The notes below the pieces were generated by a model. It saw nothing but the letters and a program-made list of their open reading frames with translations, was not told where the DNA came from and ran no database searches. A DNA stretch of 52,335 nucleotides from Chloroflexota bacterium (lineage in GTDB: Bacteria; Chloroflexota; Anaerolineae; CG2-30-64-16), in the NCBI GenBank assembly GCA_016876015.1, contig VGOD01000013.1:1-52335 (forward strand), given 5' to 3'. This document shows, one piece after another, positions 26,232 through 36,643 of the stretch. Within the stretch, counting starts at the first letter, position 1. Each line of letters begins with the position of its first letter. The translations under genes and the position numbers were made by a program.

Positions 26232-26359
26232 TGACGCGCCTCCATCGGTTGCGAGAAGTTGGCAGAACCGTTTTGCTGACAGCTTCATGTCGTCCAGCGT
26301 TGGCCAGATTATAACACGGAATGGGCGAATCGGTCCTACGAAGCCGATGCGGTTCGCAC

Positions 26360-29300
26360 TCAATCGCCCCCGGTCACCGGCAGGAAGGCCGGCGGCGGGC
26401 CGACGTCGGTGGACAGGCGCGGGATCAGCCGATAGCCGCCGACATAGGGCCGCTGGCTGACGTATTGGCTCACAACGCCCTGGACCGCCCACATCTCACC
26501 GATCCTGACGAACGGTCGGCGCCACGGCAGATCGTCGGGGAAGTAGACCCGCGTCGGGCCGCTGCCGTCATCTATGATCCACGCGGCGCTTTCATACTTC
26601 GCCACCCGGCCGAAGACCCAAACCAGCCGGCCCTCGATCGCCTCATCCACCTGCCCGGTGGCGATGCGTTTTGGGGCCGGGGCTGCGCCTTTTCCCAGCA
26701 AGATCAATCGGCTCGGATCGTTCACGACGATCTCCAGCTCGCCGTGATAGTCATCCACCTTGCCCGTGACGTGCACCTGGTCGCCAATCATCAGCGGCGG
26801 GTAGTCGCCCCGGCGCAGGTAGACGCGCACGCCCGCGCTGTCGTCCTCCATGTAGATGCGCCGGCCGAACAGTCCCGGCGGCAACGTCACTGCGCCGCTC
26901 ACCGCGACCGTGCTGCCCTCGGCCAGGCCGCGAGCCCCCGCAATGTTCCCGGCCCAGAACGCGGCGGCCGCGCCGGCCTGCGACGATCCCGGACCGGCCG
27001 GCGCGGCGGTCGGCTGAGGGGTGGGGGTGGGCAAGAGGCGGTTGGCCTGGCCGAGTGTGACGACGCAGTCGCGCGTCCAGGCGCCTGTCCCATCGCTGCT
27101 GCGACAGTAGCTGCGATCGGGCCCTGGGCTCTTGGTGTACTCGAACTGGTCAGCCACGCCGCCATCGGGCCGGATGAGCCGCACCTGGTCGCCGTCGTTG
27201 TTCAGGGCCAGCCGCGTCTGCCGGCGGAAGAAGACCAGCCAGCCTTGCGGCTCGATCAGCGCGCCGGCCGGCAGCGTGTAGCTCCTGGCGGCATCCGCCA
27301 GCGCCCAGCCAGCCAGGTGCGCGGTGTCCGCGCCGGCGTTATAGAGCTCGATCCATTCGTCCTCTTCGGTCGTCGCGGCGTCGCCGTCCCAGTCCACCGC
27401 ATCGGGGTCAGGCAGCAGCTCGTTGAGGGTCACGCCAGATGGGAAGGGCGTTGGGCTGCCGGTCGGCGTGGCGGTCGGCGTGGGCGAAGGCGCGGTGTTC
27501 GGGCCGCCGGGCGACGGTGGGTAGCTGGTGGTCCAGGCGCCGTCCGCGGTCCTGCTGAAAGAGCGGTCGGCCGGCGGATTGACGTAGCTGAAGGCGTCCA
27601 CGAGCGCGGCGTCGGGCCCCAACAGGCGGACGGTGTCGCTGTCGTTGTTGAACGCCACGCCTGATGTGCTGCGAAAGATGACCAGGTATCCGCCGGGCGG
27701 CAAGACCGCAGCCTGGGAGAAACCGGCCGGGGCGCCGGCCGCGGCCAGAAGGGCGGCTGCCGGAAAGACATAGGGCGCGCTGCCGCCATCCGCGATGTCG
27801 TCGAGCGCCCAGCCGGTCAGGTCTATCGGCGTCGCGCCAGGGTTGTGCAGCTCCACCCATTCGTCGTAGAGATCGGCGGTTCCATCCCCATTCCAGTCCA
27901 CCGTCGCCGGCCGGGGCAGGATTTCGTTGAGGCGCACGCTGCTGCGGTCGTAGGGCGTCGGGGTCGGCGTGATGGAGGGGGCCGGCGTGACCGTGCGTGT
28001 GGGCGTGGGCGTGCGCGTCAGTCGCGTGCTGGTTGGCGTGGCGGTCAAACGGCTGGTCGCCGTCGGCGTCGGCGTCGAAGTCGCCGGTCCGGGGCGATTC
28101 GGCCCGCCGGGCGAGGGCGGATAGTCGCTCGTCCAGTCGCCGATGCCGTCCACGGTCCGGCTGTAGCTCGCGTCGGGTCGCGGGCGCACATACGCGGCGC
28201 GGTCCACCTCGACGCCATCGGGGGCCAACAGGCGCACGGCGTCGGCGTCCTGGTTCAGGGCCACGCCGGTCATCGAGCGAAAGCGCAGGAGGAAGCCGCC
28301 CGGCGCCAGCCACACGCCGGAAGGAAAGATGTAGGGCGAGCTGCCGGCGTCAGCCGTGTCATCCAACGCCCAGCCAGCCAGGTCAACGGCCTCTGGCCCC
28401 AGGTTGACGATCTCGATCCACTCATCGAACGGGCCGGCCGAGCCGTCGCCGTCCCAATCCACGGTCTGGGGATAGGGCAGGAACTCGTTCAGCCGCACGA
28501 TTGGCCGCGTCGCGGGGGTCGGCGTGGGGGTCACGGTGGGGGGCTGCGCGGTGGGGGTGGGCGACCAGGCCGGACTGCCCGTGCCGGTCGGAGTGGGGGT
28601 GGGCGTGGCTGTGGCCGGAGGCGGCGTGAGGGTCACGGTGGCGGTCGGCGTGGATGCAGGCAACCAACCCGCTCCGCCCGGATTGGGCGCGGCCTGCGCG
28701 AACCAGTCAGCCGCGGTATCGGTATCCCGGTCCGCAGGCACGCGCGCCAGCGATTGCCCCGCGGGAACATCGGGGCATGGCGGGTCGAAGCCGGCCGCGT
28801 CGTCGCCATAGCTCATGGCATCCACAATCGAGCCATCAGGCGCGAGCAAGAGCACGCGGTCGCCGTTGTTGCCCAGCCCGCCGCCGATGCTGCCCTCCAG
28901 CGTCACCAGGTTGCCGCGAAAATCAGGATGGTTCGCGGCGAAGCCCGCGGCCGTCGCTGCGATCACCAGGTATTCGCCTGGCCCCAGCGTGAAGGGCGGG
29001 ATCGTATCCTGGCCTGTGTTGTCACGCAGCGACCAGCCAATCAGAGTGACCGGTGCGGCGGTCGCCAGGTGGATCTCGACCCATTCGTAGTCAGCATCGG
29101 ACCCGGCCTGCGGCGCATCGTAGAGCACTTCGCTCAGCAGCACGCGCGGCCAGCCCGCGGGGGTCGGCGAGGGGGTGGCGCCAGCCGTGGGGGTTGCCGT
29201 GGGCGGCAGTCGGCGCTCGCCGAAGTCGTGACCCCAACTGACCTGTGCCGGGGCCAGCGTCACGACGATCTGATCGGGCGTGGTGCTGACATAGCCGGCG

Positions 29301-31699
29301 GGCTGCTGTTCGGTCACGGTGAAGGTCCCGCCGGGCAGATCAATGAAGCCGTACCACCCGTCCGCATAGGTGCGTGCGGTCTGTCCGGTGTGGAGCGCCA
29401 GGACCACGTGCGGAATGCCCGGCTCTCCGCTGTCCCGCCGGCCGTTGCTGTTCAGATCCTCGAAGACATACCCTTCGATGCGGCCGCACGGCGGGATCGG
29501 ATTGGCCGCGGCCGGGGAGCCGAAATCGCCTGCGCTGCCCGGCCAGACGGAGAACGCCGGCCGCCAGTTCGTCCCCAACGCGTTGTTGCGATCGGGTGTG
29601 ATGAGCGCCATGGATGCGCCGTTGGGATCGGGGAAGGTCGCTCCGTTGTCATACGCGACGCGATCCACCTCCCAGCCCGCGGCGTCCAGCAAGATCACCT
29701 CGTCATCGTCGTTGCCCAGGACAAAGTTGCTGTAGACATAGGCCAACTGCACGCCGCCGTTCGCCGCCCGATCGCCGTTGCGCCCCAGCGCCAGATAGCC
29801 CCCGGCAGGCAGCCACAACGGGCCGCCGGCCTGGATGCGATGGTTGTCGCTGCCATCGTCCCGCAGGGTCCAGCCATTCAGGTCTATGGGGTGGCCTGTG
29901 GCGTTGTGAAGCTCCAGCCATTCGCCCGCCGAATCGCTGACCGCCTTGGGGTTCTGCATGATCTCGGTGATGACCACGTCGCCGGGCCGCGCCTGGCTGG
30001 GGGTGGGCGTGCCGGTCGGCGATGCAGTGGGCGGCGGCTGGCTCGGCGTGGCTGTGGGCGTGGCGGTGGACGCTGGCGTGTGAGTGAGGGTTGGCGTCGG
30101 GGTGGCTGGCAGTGTGGCCGTCGGTGTCGGGGTTGCAGTAGGGACGAACATCTCGGTCGGCGTGGCGGTGGCCGCAGCGGTGGCGCTCGCCGTCGGCGTG
30201 AGTGTTGGCTCGCCAGTGGGTGTGCCGGTTTCGGTCGGCGCAAGGGCGGGGGTCGGGGTTGGCGTCACCGTGACAGTGGGCGACGGCGTGGCGCTCGGCG
30301 TCGGCGTGGATGCGGCGCCCGCTGCGCCCGGATTCGGGCTGGCCTGCGAGACCCAGTCGGCGGCGCTGTTGGTGTCCACTCCCGCCGGCGACCGCGCCAG
30401 CGAGCTGCCCTCCGGCGCATCAAGACATGGCGGATCGAAGACCGTCGCGTCGCTGCCGTAGCTCATCGCATCCACCACTGCGCCATCGGGCGCGAGCAGC
30501 AGGACGCGGTCGCCGGTGTTGCTCAGCCCGCCGCCGATGTTGGCTTCCAGCGTGACCAGGTGGCCGGCGAAGCCAGGGTTGTTGGCTGCGAATCCGGCCG
30601 CGGTGGCTGCGATCACAAGGCACTCGCCGGGCCCGAGCGTGAAGGCCGGGATGACGTCCTCCGACGTATTGTCGCGCAGCCGCCAGCCGGCCAGACTCAC
30701 GGCCGCGGCCGTCGGGTTGTGCACTTCGATCCACTCGAAGTCGCTGTCCGCGCCTGACTGCGGCGCGTCGTAGAGCACCTCGCTGAGGAGCAGCGCCGGC
30801 CACGACGCGGACGTGGCGGTTGGGGAGGCTGTCCCCGTTGGGGAGGCTGTCCCTGTCGGGGAGGCTGTCCCTGTCGGGGAGGCTGTCGCACTCGCACTCG
30901 CACTCGCACTCGGACTGGGCGTCGGCGGCTCTGTTGGCGTGGCGGTCGGCGTCGGCGTGGCCGCAGGCGGCTCGGTCGGGGTGGGGGTGACGCTCGGCGT
31001 CGGCGTGGCTGTCGGCGTCGAGGGAGGGGTAGCCGATGGCGTGGGCGTAGGAGTGGCTGCCAACGCGACGCTCCCCGGCGCGGGGACCGCCTGTGTGCGC
31101 CAGTCTCCGGCGGCGTCGGTATCCACATTGGCCGGATAGCGTTCCAGAGAGCGTCCTGCAGGTACATCGGCCGCGGGCGGCTGAAAGCCGCCATAGGTCG
31201 AGTTGCCGTAGGCTACCAGGTCAATGATCGCGTCGCTGCCGTCCAGCAGCAGCACCTCGTCGCCGTCGTTGTGCAGCGAGAGGTTGCCGCTGGCCCAGGC
31301 GGTGTACTTGAGCATGTTGGGCACCGCCGGATCGCTCTCGGAGATCTCGAAGCTGGGGTTGAAGCCGTAGAGCGCGGCGAAGGCCGTCGCCTTGTTGGCG
31401 ATCACCAGCACCTGGCCGGCCCCGATCGCTGCACCCGGCGGGAAGAGGAGCATCCCTTCGCCGCCGCTGCGCGTCTCCTCGTCGCCCAGCTTGACGCTGG
31501 TCAGATCGAAGGTGGTGGCGCCGGGGTGAAAGATCTCGATCCACTCCTCATCAGGCTCGCTGCCGAGAGGATCGTAGTACACTTCGCTGATCAGGAGATG
31601 GACCGGCGATTGGGCGACGCTGACTGCGCCCAGGTAGGCGGGGAGCGCGGCGGCCAGGACGAGCAGGCAAGCCGGCAGAAGGATGCGGGAGCAACGCAT
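26360..31699 (-). CDS. Large secreted multi-lamin-tail-domain (LTD) protein
   Basis: 1779 residues. A signal peptide ([20 protein letters not shown]) is followed by seven lamin-tail-like domains. Each is recognised by a [18 protein letters not shown] strand, an EWIEIxNP core and a WxLRD/WALDD turn. One SdrD/B-like domain ([20 protein letters not shown]) lies between the third and fourth. A C-terminal region of two OB-fold-like segments follows ([32 protein letters not shown]). Domains are joined by long Thr-Pro/Ser-Ala linkers, probably glycosylated outside the cell. LTDs occur in large surface proteins and secreted nucleases; no catalytic domain is visible. The last residues are LPVTGGD, which resembles a sortase motif but lacks the membrane anchor. 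The start has AAGGAGG seven bases upstream. Confidence 0.87.
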   Translation of the reverse strand: MRCSRILLPACLLVLAAALPAYLGAVSVAQSPVHLLISEVYYDPLGSEPDEEWIEIFHPGATTFDLTSVKLGDEETRSGGEGMLLFPPGAAIGAGQVLVIANKATAFAALYGFNPSFEISESDPAVPNMLKYTAWASGNLSLHNDGDEVLLLDGSDAIIDLVAYGNSTYGGFQPPAADVPAGRSLERYPANVDTDAAGDWRTQAVPAPGSVALAATPTPTPSATPPSTPTATPTPSVTPTPTEPPAATPTPTATPTEPPTPSPSASASASATASPTGTASPTGTASPTGTASPTATSASWPALLLSEVLYDAPQSGADSDFEWIEVHNPTAAAVSLAGWRLRDNTSEDVIPAFTLGPGECLVIAATAAGFAANNPGFAGHLVTLEANIGGGLSNTGDRVLLLAPDGAVVDAMSYGSDATVFDPPCLDAPEGSSLARSPAGVDTNSAADWVSQASPNPGAAGAASTPTPSATPSPTVTVTPTPTPALAPTETGTPTGEPTLTPTASATAAATATPTEMFVPTATPTPTATLPATPTPTLTHTPASTATPTATPSQPPPTASPTGTPTPSQARPGDVVITEIMQNPKAVSDSAGEWLELHNATGHPIDLNGWTLRDDGSDNHRIQAGGPLWLPAGGYLALGRNGDRAANGGVQLAYVYSNFVLGNDDDEVILLDAAGWEVDRVAYDNGATFPDPNGASMALITPDRNNALGTNWRPAFSVWPGSAGDFGSPAAANPIPPCGRIEGYVFEDLNSNGRRDSGEPGIPHVVLALHTGQTARTYADGWYGFIDLPGGTFTVTEQQPAGYVSTTPDQIVVTLAPAQVSWGHDFGERRLPPTATPTAGATPSPTPAGWPRVLLSEVLYDAPQAGSDADYEWVEIHLATAAPVTLIGWSLRDNTGQDTIPPFTLGPGEYLVIAATAAGFAANHPDFRGNLVTLEGSIGGGLGNNGDRVLLLAPDGSIVDAMSYGDDAAGFDPPCPDVPAGQSLARVPADRDTDTAADWFAQAAPNPGGAGWLPASTPTATVTLTPPPATATPTPTPTGTGSPAWSPTPTAQPPTVTPTPTPATRPIVRLNEFLPYPQTVDWDGDGSAGPFDEWIEIVNLGPEAVDLAGWALDDTADAGSSPYIFPSGVWLAPGGFLLRFRSMTGVALNQDADAVRLLAPDGVEVDRAAYVRPRPDASYSRTVDGIGDWTSDYPPSPGGPNRPGPATSTPTPTATSRLTATPTSTRLTRTPTPTRTVTPAPSITPTPTPYDRSSVRLNEILPRPATVDWNGDGTADLYDEWVELHNPGATPIDLTGWALDDIADGGSAPYVFPAAALLAAAGAPAGFSQAAVLPPGGYLVIFRSTSGVAFNNDSDTVRLLGPDAALVDAFSYVNPPADRSFSRTADGAWTTSYPPSPGGPNTAPSPTPTATPTGSPTPFPSGVTLNELLPDPDAVDWDGDAATTEEDEWIELYNAGADTAHLAGWALADAARSYTLPAGALIEPQGWLVFFRRQTRLALNNDGDQVRLIRPDGGVADQFEYTKSPGPDRSYCRSSDGTGAWTRDCVVTLGQANRLLPTPTPQPTAAPAGPGSSQAGAAAAFWAGNIAGARGLAEGSTVAVSGAVTLPPGLFGRRIYMEDDSAGVRVYLRRGDYPPLMIGDQVHVTGKVDDYHGELEIVVNDPSRLILLGKGAAPAPKRIATGQVDEAIEGRLVWVFGRVAKYESAAWIIDDGSGPTRVYFPDDLPWRRPFVRIGEMWAVQGVVSQYVSQRPYVGGYRLIPRLSTDVGPPPAFLPVTGGD
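30819..30916. repeat. 18-bp and 6-bp tandem repeats within the LTD gene
   Basis: About four 18-bp copies of GTTGGGGAGGCTGTCCCC-type sequence (encoding TASPTG) are followed by four to five CACTCG hexamers (encoding Ser-Ala). Both lie in a linker and are in multiples of three, so copy-number changes would alter linker length without breaking the frame. Confidence 0.85.
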
Positions 31700-31768
31700 A
31701 GCCCTTCCTCCTTCGGGAATGCACACGACAGGCGGATGTACAATCGAACGGGGAAGACGATCGGGGGG

Positions 31769-31798
31769 ATTATATGCTATCGTGACGGGGTTTGTCAA
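31769..31798 (-). promoter_or_regulatory. Promoter of the LTD gene
   Basis: On the minus strand a perfect TTGACA (31798-31793) and a perfect TATAAT (31774-31769) are separated by 18 bases, about 70 bases before the start codon. Confidence 0.88.
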
Positions 31799-31875
31799 AC
31801 GAACGACTTCTCGCGTGGGCGGTTTCCAACCCTTGCTGCCGGGAGCGCCAGGGCAGCGTCTAAATAACCCGACAT

Positions 31876-31915
31876 AGGGCTGCGACCTTGCGCCTGCTCG
31901 CAAGGTCGCAGCCCT
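31876..31915. terminator. 17-bp perfect hairpin between convergently placed regions
   Basis: AGGGCTGCGACCTTGCG and its exact complement flank a six-base loop (31893-31898). It lies 26 bases past the stop of the broken ATPase gene and before the LTD promoter. No T-run follows, so factor-independent termination is uncertain; it may be a REP-like palindrome. Confidence 0.5.
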
Positions 31916-31940
31916 GCAAAACGAGAGGATATACGCGGGG

Positions 31941-33487
31941 TCAGGTCGCCGATCGCAGCAGCCTGTTGAGGCCGAACCCGCGCAACAGCTCGTTGATTTC
32001 GGCCGCGCCCGAATGCGGGATTCCGGCCTCGGCCATGGCGGCCAGCGCGCCCTCGGTGAACCCGCCCGCGTTCACCAGCCACTTGACCACGCGTTCCGGC
32101 GGCAGCCGGGCCTCATCACCCACGGCGCGGCACAGGTCTGCGAACTCCTGTACGATCGCCGTATCGACCCGCCGCGTCCAGTGCTTGATCTCCACCACCC
32201 AGAGCGTCTCCTGGCCCCCGCGCCAGCAACTGGCTACCACATCGGCCTGGCGCATCCGGTCGCCGGGGCCCTTCACCACCGTGTCGTAGACCTCAGCGAA
32301 CCGCGGCAGCCCGATCTCCTCCTCGACGCCGAACAGCCGGCCGGCAGCGCAGCGGCCGTCGAAACGATTCATCAGCGCAGTGATACGCGCTTCGACCCAC
32401 TCGCCCACGGCATCAGCATACTTCCGTTTCCAGCGCGCCAACTGGGCCTGTAACTCGCGCAGCACTTTGGTGAACGGTTGCTTGGCCACGTCCAATTGGT
32501 ACTGCACGCGAATGAACTCGCGCGGGACCGGGTCTTTGAGGTTGCGCAGCATGTAGCCGCCGGTGGTGTCTATCATGTCGGCGAAAGCCAGTTGGTGCAA
32601 GACGCGCTGAACCTCGGTGACCGGCCGTCCCACCTCGGCGGCGATCGGTTCCGGCTCGATGATCTCATCGCCGAACTGGGCGGCGTGAAAGAGCACCCGC
32701 TTGGCGATGAAGTGGGAATTGATCTGCTCGAAGTAACGCTGCAACTGGCTCGACCAGTCGCGCCAGATCGCGCCGTGTGAGATCTCGGCATGGTTCAGAA
32801 TCCTGACCCTGGCTTCGTCGCTGATCGCGCCAAGTCCTTGTTCGATCGCCTGTGAAATGACGCAGTTGATGTAGAAGGGATTGCCCCCGCAGCGCACGAC
32901 CAGGTGACCAGCCACCGGTTCCGTGATCGCCAGGTGATGTTTGTGGGCCAGGCGGTCCACCAATTCCAGACCGAAGATGTCTTCCAACGGTGGGAACTCG
33001 ATATAGCGAAAGCGGCCGAACAGCGCGCCGGTGCCCAGCACCTCCTGGTTGATCAGCCGGATGGCCGAAGAAGATCTCTGCGCGCGATCAACGACTCTTC
33101 GCCCAACTCACGCGCCATCTGCACCAGGTCGGGCAGCGTGCCGCGGCGTTCGCGCACCATGCCATCATCTTTGCGCCGAAAGGCAATGGACTGCCGCAGA
33201 AAACTGGTGAAGTACGCCTCTGCGAACTCGGTCGAGGTGACCGGCTTCGCCTCGAAGACGAAGTAGATCGGCACGACCGCGTCTTGCTCCCAGAACAGTT
33301 GGTTGTAGACCTGCTCCAGCACGGCCGTCTTGCCCAGCCGGCGCCGGCCGACGATCGAGGTGCTGACGGTGGCATCGCGAGGGGTGAGCGCGGCCATGCG
33401 CAGCAGCCGGCCGATGATCTCATCGCGATCGGTGAACTCGTTGGCCGGCACGGTCTGGAAGATGGGGGGGTGATGGCGTTGTCCCAC
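31941..33487 (-). pseudogene. Broken AAA ATPase / PD-(D/E)XK nuclease-like gene
   Basis: Two reading frames together make one gene. The 5' part (GTG 33487 with AGGAGAG upstream, to a stop at 33053) has the Walker A motif GRRRLGKTAVLEQV. The 3' part (from about 33065, in another frame, to 31941) has the ATPase lid and helical region (LFGRFRYIEFPPLEDIFGLE) and a nuclease-like core (RMRQADVVASC, WVVEIKHW). The Walker B segment expected between them is missing, so there is a deletion as well as a frame change after ARRDLL. No functional ATPase can be made. It is a relative of the intact gene at 3138-4796 in layout. Confidence 0.75.
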
Positions 33488-33588
33488 GACAATCTCTCCT
33501 GTGAATTGGGCCAGACGTGAACTGCTGCCGATTATGTCGTGCCTGGTCTGACCGACCAGCCCTTGCGCACAGTCGGTTGTGTCCTTCC

Positions 33589-33618
33589 TGTGGATAACCG
33601 GCGATTTGCTGTGGATTT
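33589..33618 (-). promoter_or_regulatory. DnaA-box-like sites
   Basis: TGTGGATAA (33589-33597) is the exact complement of the consensus DnaA box TTATCCACA. A second, weaker TGTGGATTT lies at 33610-33618. They sit in the spacer between metG and the broken ATPase gene. Two sites alone do not make an origin. Confidence 0.45.
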
Positions 33619-33649
33619 CTGTGCGCAACTCTCCATGCTGCCTGGTGCG

Positions 33650-35416
33650 TCAGGGCTGCCGGCCGGCTGTCATGCGCTCCACTTCGGCATCCACGATGCT
33701 CTCTTCCAGCTTGCGGTAGAGGGGCGCCGGTTCGCGCAACTTCTGACCAGGAGCGAGCGCGCTGACCGCCCAGACGCCAGTCGCCCGTGTGGCATCGTAG
33801 CGCAGCGCCAGGTGCCGGCGCTCAGTCTCCCAAATCTCTTGGGTGTACTGCTGGCCGAAAAGGTCGTCGTCGTAGCCCAAATAGCTGTGCAGCCGCTGGC
33901 AGGTGAAGGGCAGGAAAGGCGCGAGCAGCGTCTTCAGCGTGTCAATCACGCGCAGGACCACGAACACGGAGGTCGCCGCGGTTGTCGGATCGGTCTTGAT
34001 CTGTCGCCATGGCTCCTTGAGATTGAGATAACGATTGGCCTCGTGCGCCAGCGCCATCGCCTCGGAGAGCGCCTGTTTGAGTTTGACCGCCTCCAACAGC
34101 GCCGTGACCCGCTCGAAGGTCGGTTCGATGCGGTCCAGCAGCGCCCGGTCGGCCTCGTCGAAGACGCCGGGTTGGGGCGCCATGGCATCGAAACGCCGAT
34201 AGGCGAACCCGAGCACCCGGTTGGCCAGGTTGCCCCAGGTGGCCACCAGCTCGTCGTTGTTGCGGCGTACGAAGTCCTCCCAGGTGAAGTTGGTGTCCTG
34301 ACTTTCCGGGAAGTTGGCCGCGATCACATAGCGCCACGGGTCAGGATCGTATCGCTCCAGCCCATCGAGCATTTCGATCATCCACCGCCGGCTCTTGCTG
34401 AGCTTGCGGCCCTCAACGTTCAGATACTCGTTGGCCGGCACGTCATAGGGCAGATTCAGGCTCTCGTCATAACCCATTAACATGCCCGGCCAGATGAGGG
34501 CGTGAAACTCGATGTTGTCCTTGCCGATAAAGTAATAGGTGCGGGCTGCGGGATCGCGCCACCAGTTCTGCCACGCCTCGGACTGGCCGATCAGCGCCGC
34601 CCACTCTTTGCTGGCCGCCAGATAGCCGATCACCGCGTCGTACCAGACGTAGATGCGCTTATCCTCGAAGCCCGGCGCCGGGATCGTCACGCCCCAGGTG
34701 ATGTCACGGGTGATCGGTCGGCCGCGCAACTCGCGGCTCTCCAGCCGCGCCCGCGTCTGGTTCATGACGTTGGGTCGCCAATGCTCCTTGCGGCCGTCGT
34801 TGATCCACGCCAGCAGCGGTTGGTTCAGCCTGCCCAGGTCCAGAAAGAAGTGCTGCGTCCTCCGCACCTCGATGTTGGCGCCGCTGCAATAGCGGCAGCG
34901 CGGTCGGATCAGCGCGATGGCGTCGTAAATGCGGCCGCAGTTGTCGCATTGGTCGCCGCGTGCGCCTTCGTAGGCGCAGAAAGGACACAGCCCCTCGACG
35001 TAGCGGTCGGCCAGCCATTTGCGGCAGTCCAGGCAATAGAGCTGCTGCATGGAATCCAGGTAGATGTACTCCTTCGCCAGGTGCGTGCGGAAGAGGTCCT
35101 GCGTGACCGCCCAGTGGTTTTCGGTATCGGTCTCGGTGAACAGATCGAAGGTGACGCCCAGCTTCAGAAACGCCTCGATCTCGCGCGGGTGGAAGCGCTC
35201 CACCACCTCGCGGGGCGAGACGCCATCCTCCTCCGCCCGCACGGTGATCGGCGTGCCGTGCGTGTCCGCGCCCGACACCATCAGCACATCGTTGCCAGCC
35301 ATGCGATGGTAACGCGCGAAGATGTCGGCCGGCAGATAGGCGCCAGCGATGTGACCGATGTGCAAATCGCCGTTGCAGTAGGGCCAGGCGACTGAAACCA
35401 GGATCTTGTCGGGCAT
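33650..35416 (-). CDS. metG: Methionyl-tRNA synthetase
   Basis: 588 residues. It charges initiator and elongator tRNA(Met). The class I signatures are HIGH (residues 19-22, [10 protein letters not shown]) and KLSKS near residue 338 ([11 protein letters not shown]). The connective domain has two zinc knuckles with four cysteine pairs (CLDC, CPFC, CDNC, CRYC), as in the E. coli type. A C-terminal tRNA-binding dimerisation domain is absent; the protein ends after the anticodon-binding helices, as in the shorter MetRS forms. The ATG at 35416 is the obvious start ([19 protein letters not shown]). A perfect parS site lies in the 5' leader, 22 bases upstream of the start codon. Confidence 0.97.
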   Translation of the reverse strand: MPDKILVSVAWPYCNGDLHIGHIAGAYLPADIFARYHRMAGNDVLMVSGADTHGTPITVRAEEDGVSPREVVERFHPREIEAFLKLGVTFDLFTETDTENHWAVTQDLFRTHLAKEYIYLDSMQQLYCLDCRKWLADRYVEGLCPFCAYEGARGDQCDNCGRIYDAIALIRPRCRYCSGANIEVRRTQHFFLDLGRLNQPLLAWINDGRKEHWRPNVMNQTRARLESRELRGRPITRDITWGVTIPAPGFEDKRIYVWYDAVIGYLAASKEWAALIGQSEAWQNWWRDPAARTYYFIGKDNIEFHALIWPGMLMGYDESLNLPYDVPANEYLNVEGRKLSKSRRWMIEMLDGLERYDPDPWRYVIAANFPESQDTNFTWEDFVRRNNDELVATWGNLANRVLGFAYRRFDAMAPQPGVFDEADRALLDRIEPTFERVTALLEAVKLKQALSEAMALAHEANRYLNLKEPWRQIKTDPTTAATSVFVVLRVIDTLKTLLAPFLPFTCQRLHSYLGYDDDLFGQQYTQEIWETERRHLALRYDATRATGVWAVSALAPGQKLREPAPLYRKLEESIVDAEVERMTAGRQP

Positions 35417-35437
35417 GAGGGCCTCCGAAACAGGATA

Positions 35438-35453
35438 TGTTTCACGTGAAACA
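35438..35453. promoter_or_regulatory. parS: parS centromere site 1
   Basis: TGTTTCACGTGAAACA is a perfect 16-bp palindrome identical to the classic chromosomal parS bound by ParB. It lies in the metG leader and is flanked by direct copies of GAAACAGGAT. Confidence 0.93.
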
Positions 35454-35499
35454 GGATGCGGGCCTGAGCATACTCACGTCGTCCGCCTCAGACAGGGAT

Positions 35500-35508
35500 A
35501 TTGTATCA
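35500..35508 (-). promoter_or_regulatory. Extended -10 of metG
   Basis: On the minus strand TGATACAAT is an extended -10 element about 85 bases before the metG start. The parS site would lie inside the transcribed leader. Confidence 0.5.
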
Positions 35509-35559
35509 CAGGTGAAGAAATGCGAAAAAGGGCTGGCCGACCGGGCATTTCGCCTTCCC

Positions 35560-35588
35560 TTGTTGTGCGCCTTTGTCTGTGGTACAAT
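35560..35588 (+). promoter_or_regulatory. Promoter of the moxR operon
   Basis: TTGTTG (35560-35565) and TACAAT (35583-35588) are 17 bases apart; the TTG start codon is 90 bases downstream. Confidence 0.6.
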
Positions 35589-35677
35589 CGGGTCGTAGTT
35601 CACACCCAGAGAAGCTTCAGGGCCGCTCTCGAGTTCCCTGAGTTCCTCCCGATCCTCCCACTTGCAGGAGGTCGTTC

Positions 35678-36628
35678 TTGGACGCCATTCTAGCCTTTGC
35701 CAGGCAAATCATCGCGAACGTCGAAAAGGTGATCATCGGCCGGCGCGAGGCCATCGAGCTGCTGTTGACCGCTTTGCTGTGCGAAGGGCACGTGCTGATC
35801 GAAGACGTGCCCGGCGTGGGCAAGACGATGCTGGCCCGCGCGCTGGCGGTCTCGCTAGGGGTCAATTTCCGGCGTCTGCAATGCACGCCCGACCTGCTCC
35901 CCAACGATGTGACCGGCGTATCGGTCTTCAACCAGCAGACCGGCCGGTTCGAGTTCATCCCTGGCCCGGCCTTTGCCAACGTGCTGCTGGCCGATGAGAT
36001 CAACCGCGCCACCCCGCGCACCCAGTCGGCGCTGCTCGAATGCATGGGCGAGCGCCAGATCACCGTGGATGGCGTCACCCGGCCGCTGAGCCGCCCTTTC
36101 ATCGTCCTGGCGACCCAAAATCCGGTCGAGTACGAAGGCACCTTTCCGCTGCCAGAGGCGCAGCTCGACCGCTTTCTCATCAAACTCAACCTGGGCTATC
36201 TGGACCCGACCGCCGAGAGCCAGATGCTGTTGAACCTGCGCCAGCAGCACCCCATCGAAACCATCGAGCCGGTGGTCGCCGGGGATGAGGCGCCGAAGCT
36301 CGCGCGGCTGACATGGGATGTCCATGTAGACGACACGGTCCGCGATTACATCGTCCGCCTGGTTAACGCGACCCGCACGCAGCCGGACCTGTTGCTGGGC
36401 GCCAGCCCGCGCGGCAGCCTGGCGCTCTATAAAACGAGCCAGGCGTGGGCCGCGCTGCACGGCCGCGATTACGTGCTGCCCGATGATGTGAAACTGCTGG
36501 CCCCGCTGACGCTGGCTCACCGCTGCCTGGTGCATCCCGAAAGCGCGCTGCGCGGACGTACGGCCGCCAGGATCATCGCCGATCTGCTCAACCAGACGCC
36601 GCTGGACATCGGCAAGGTCGGAGCTTAA
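35678..36628 (+). CDS. MoxR family AAA+ ATPase
   Basis: 316 residues. Walker A is DVPGVGKT (43-50), Walker B is LLADEIN (Asp106-Glu107), and sensor 1 is ATQNPVEYEGTFPLPEAQLDRF, abbreviated here in family terms as the NP-V-E-x-EGT motif. MoxR ATPases act as chaperones that assemble or activate protein complexes, often with von Willebrand or DUF58 partners. The start is TTG at 35678, fixed by AGGAGG eight bases upstream. It is the first gene of a three-gene operon with DUF58 and DUF4129 genes, a conserved trio that also includes transglutaminase-like proteins in other bacteria. The biological target is unknown. Confidence 0.93.
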   Translation: MDAILAFARQIIANVEKVIIGRREAIELLLTALLCEGHVLIEDVPGVGKTMLARALAVSLGVNFRRLQCTPDLLPNDVTGVSVFNQQTGRFEFIPGPAFANVLLADEINRATPRTQSALLECMGERQITVDGVTRPLSRPFIVLATQNPVEYEGTFPLPEAQLDRFLIKLNLGYLDPTAESQMLLNLRQQHPIETIEPVVAGDEAPKLARLTWDVHVDDTVRDYIVRLVNATRTQPDLLLGASPRGSLALYKTSQAWAALHGRDYVLPDDVKLLAPLTLAHRCLVHPESALRGRTAARIIADLLNQTPLDIGKVGA

Positions 36629-36643
36629 CCATAGGCTGCGGTC

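Noticed and set aside
27845-30757. 970-codon forward frame opposite the LTD gene
   Set aside because: It is arginine- and glycine-rich, has no domain, and mirrors the third-position GC of the real gene.
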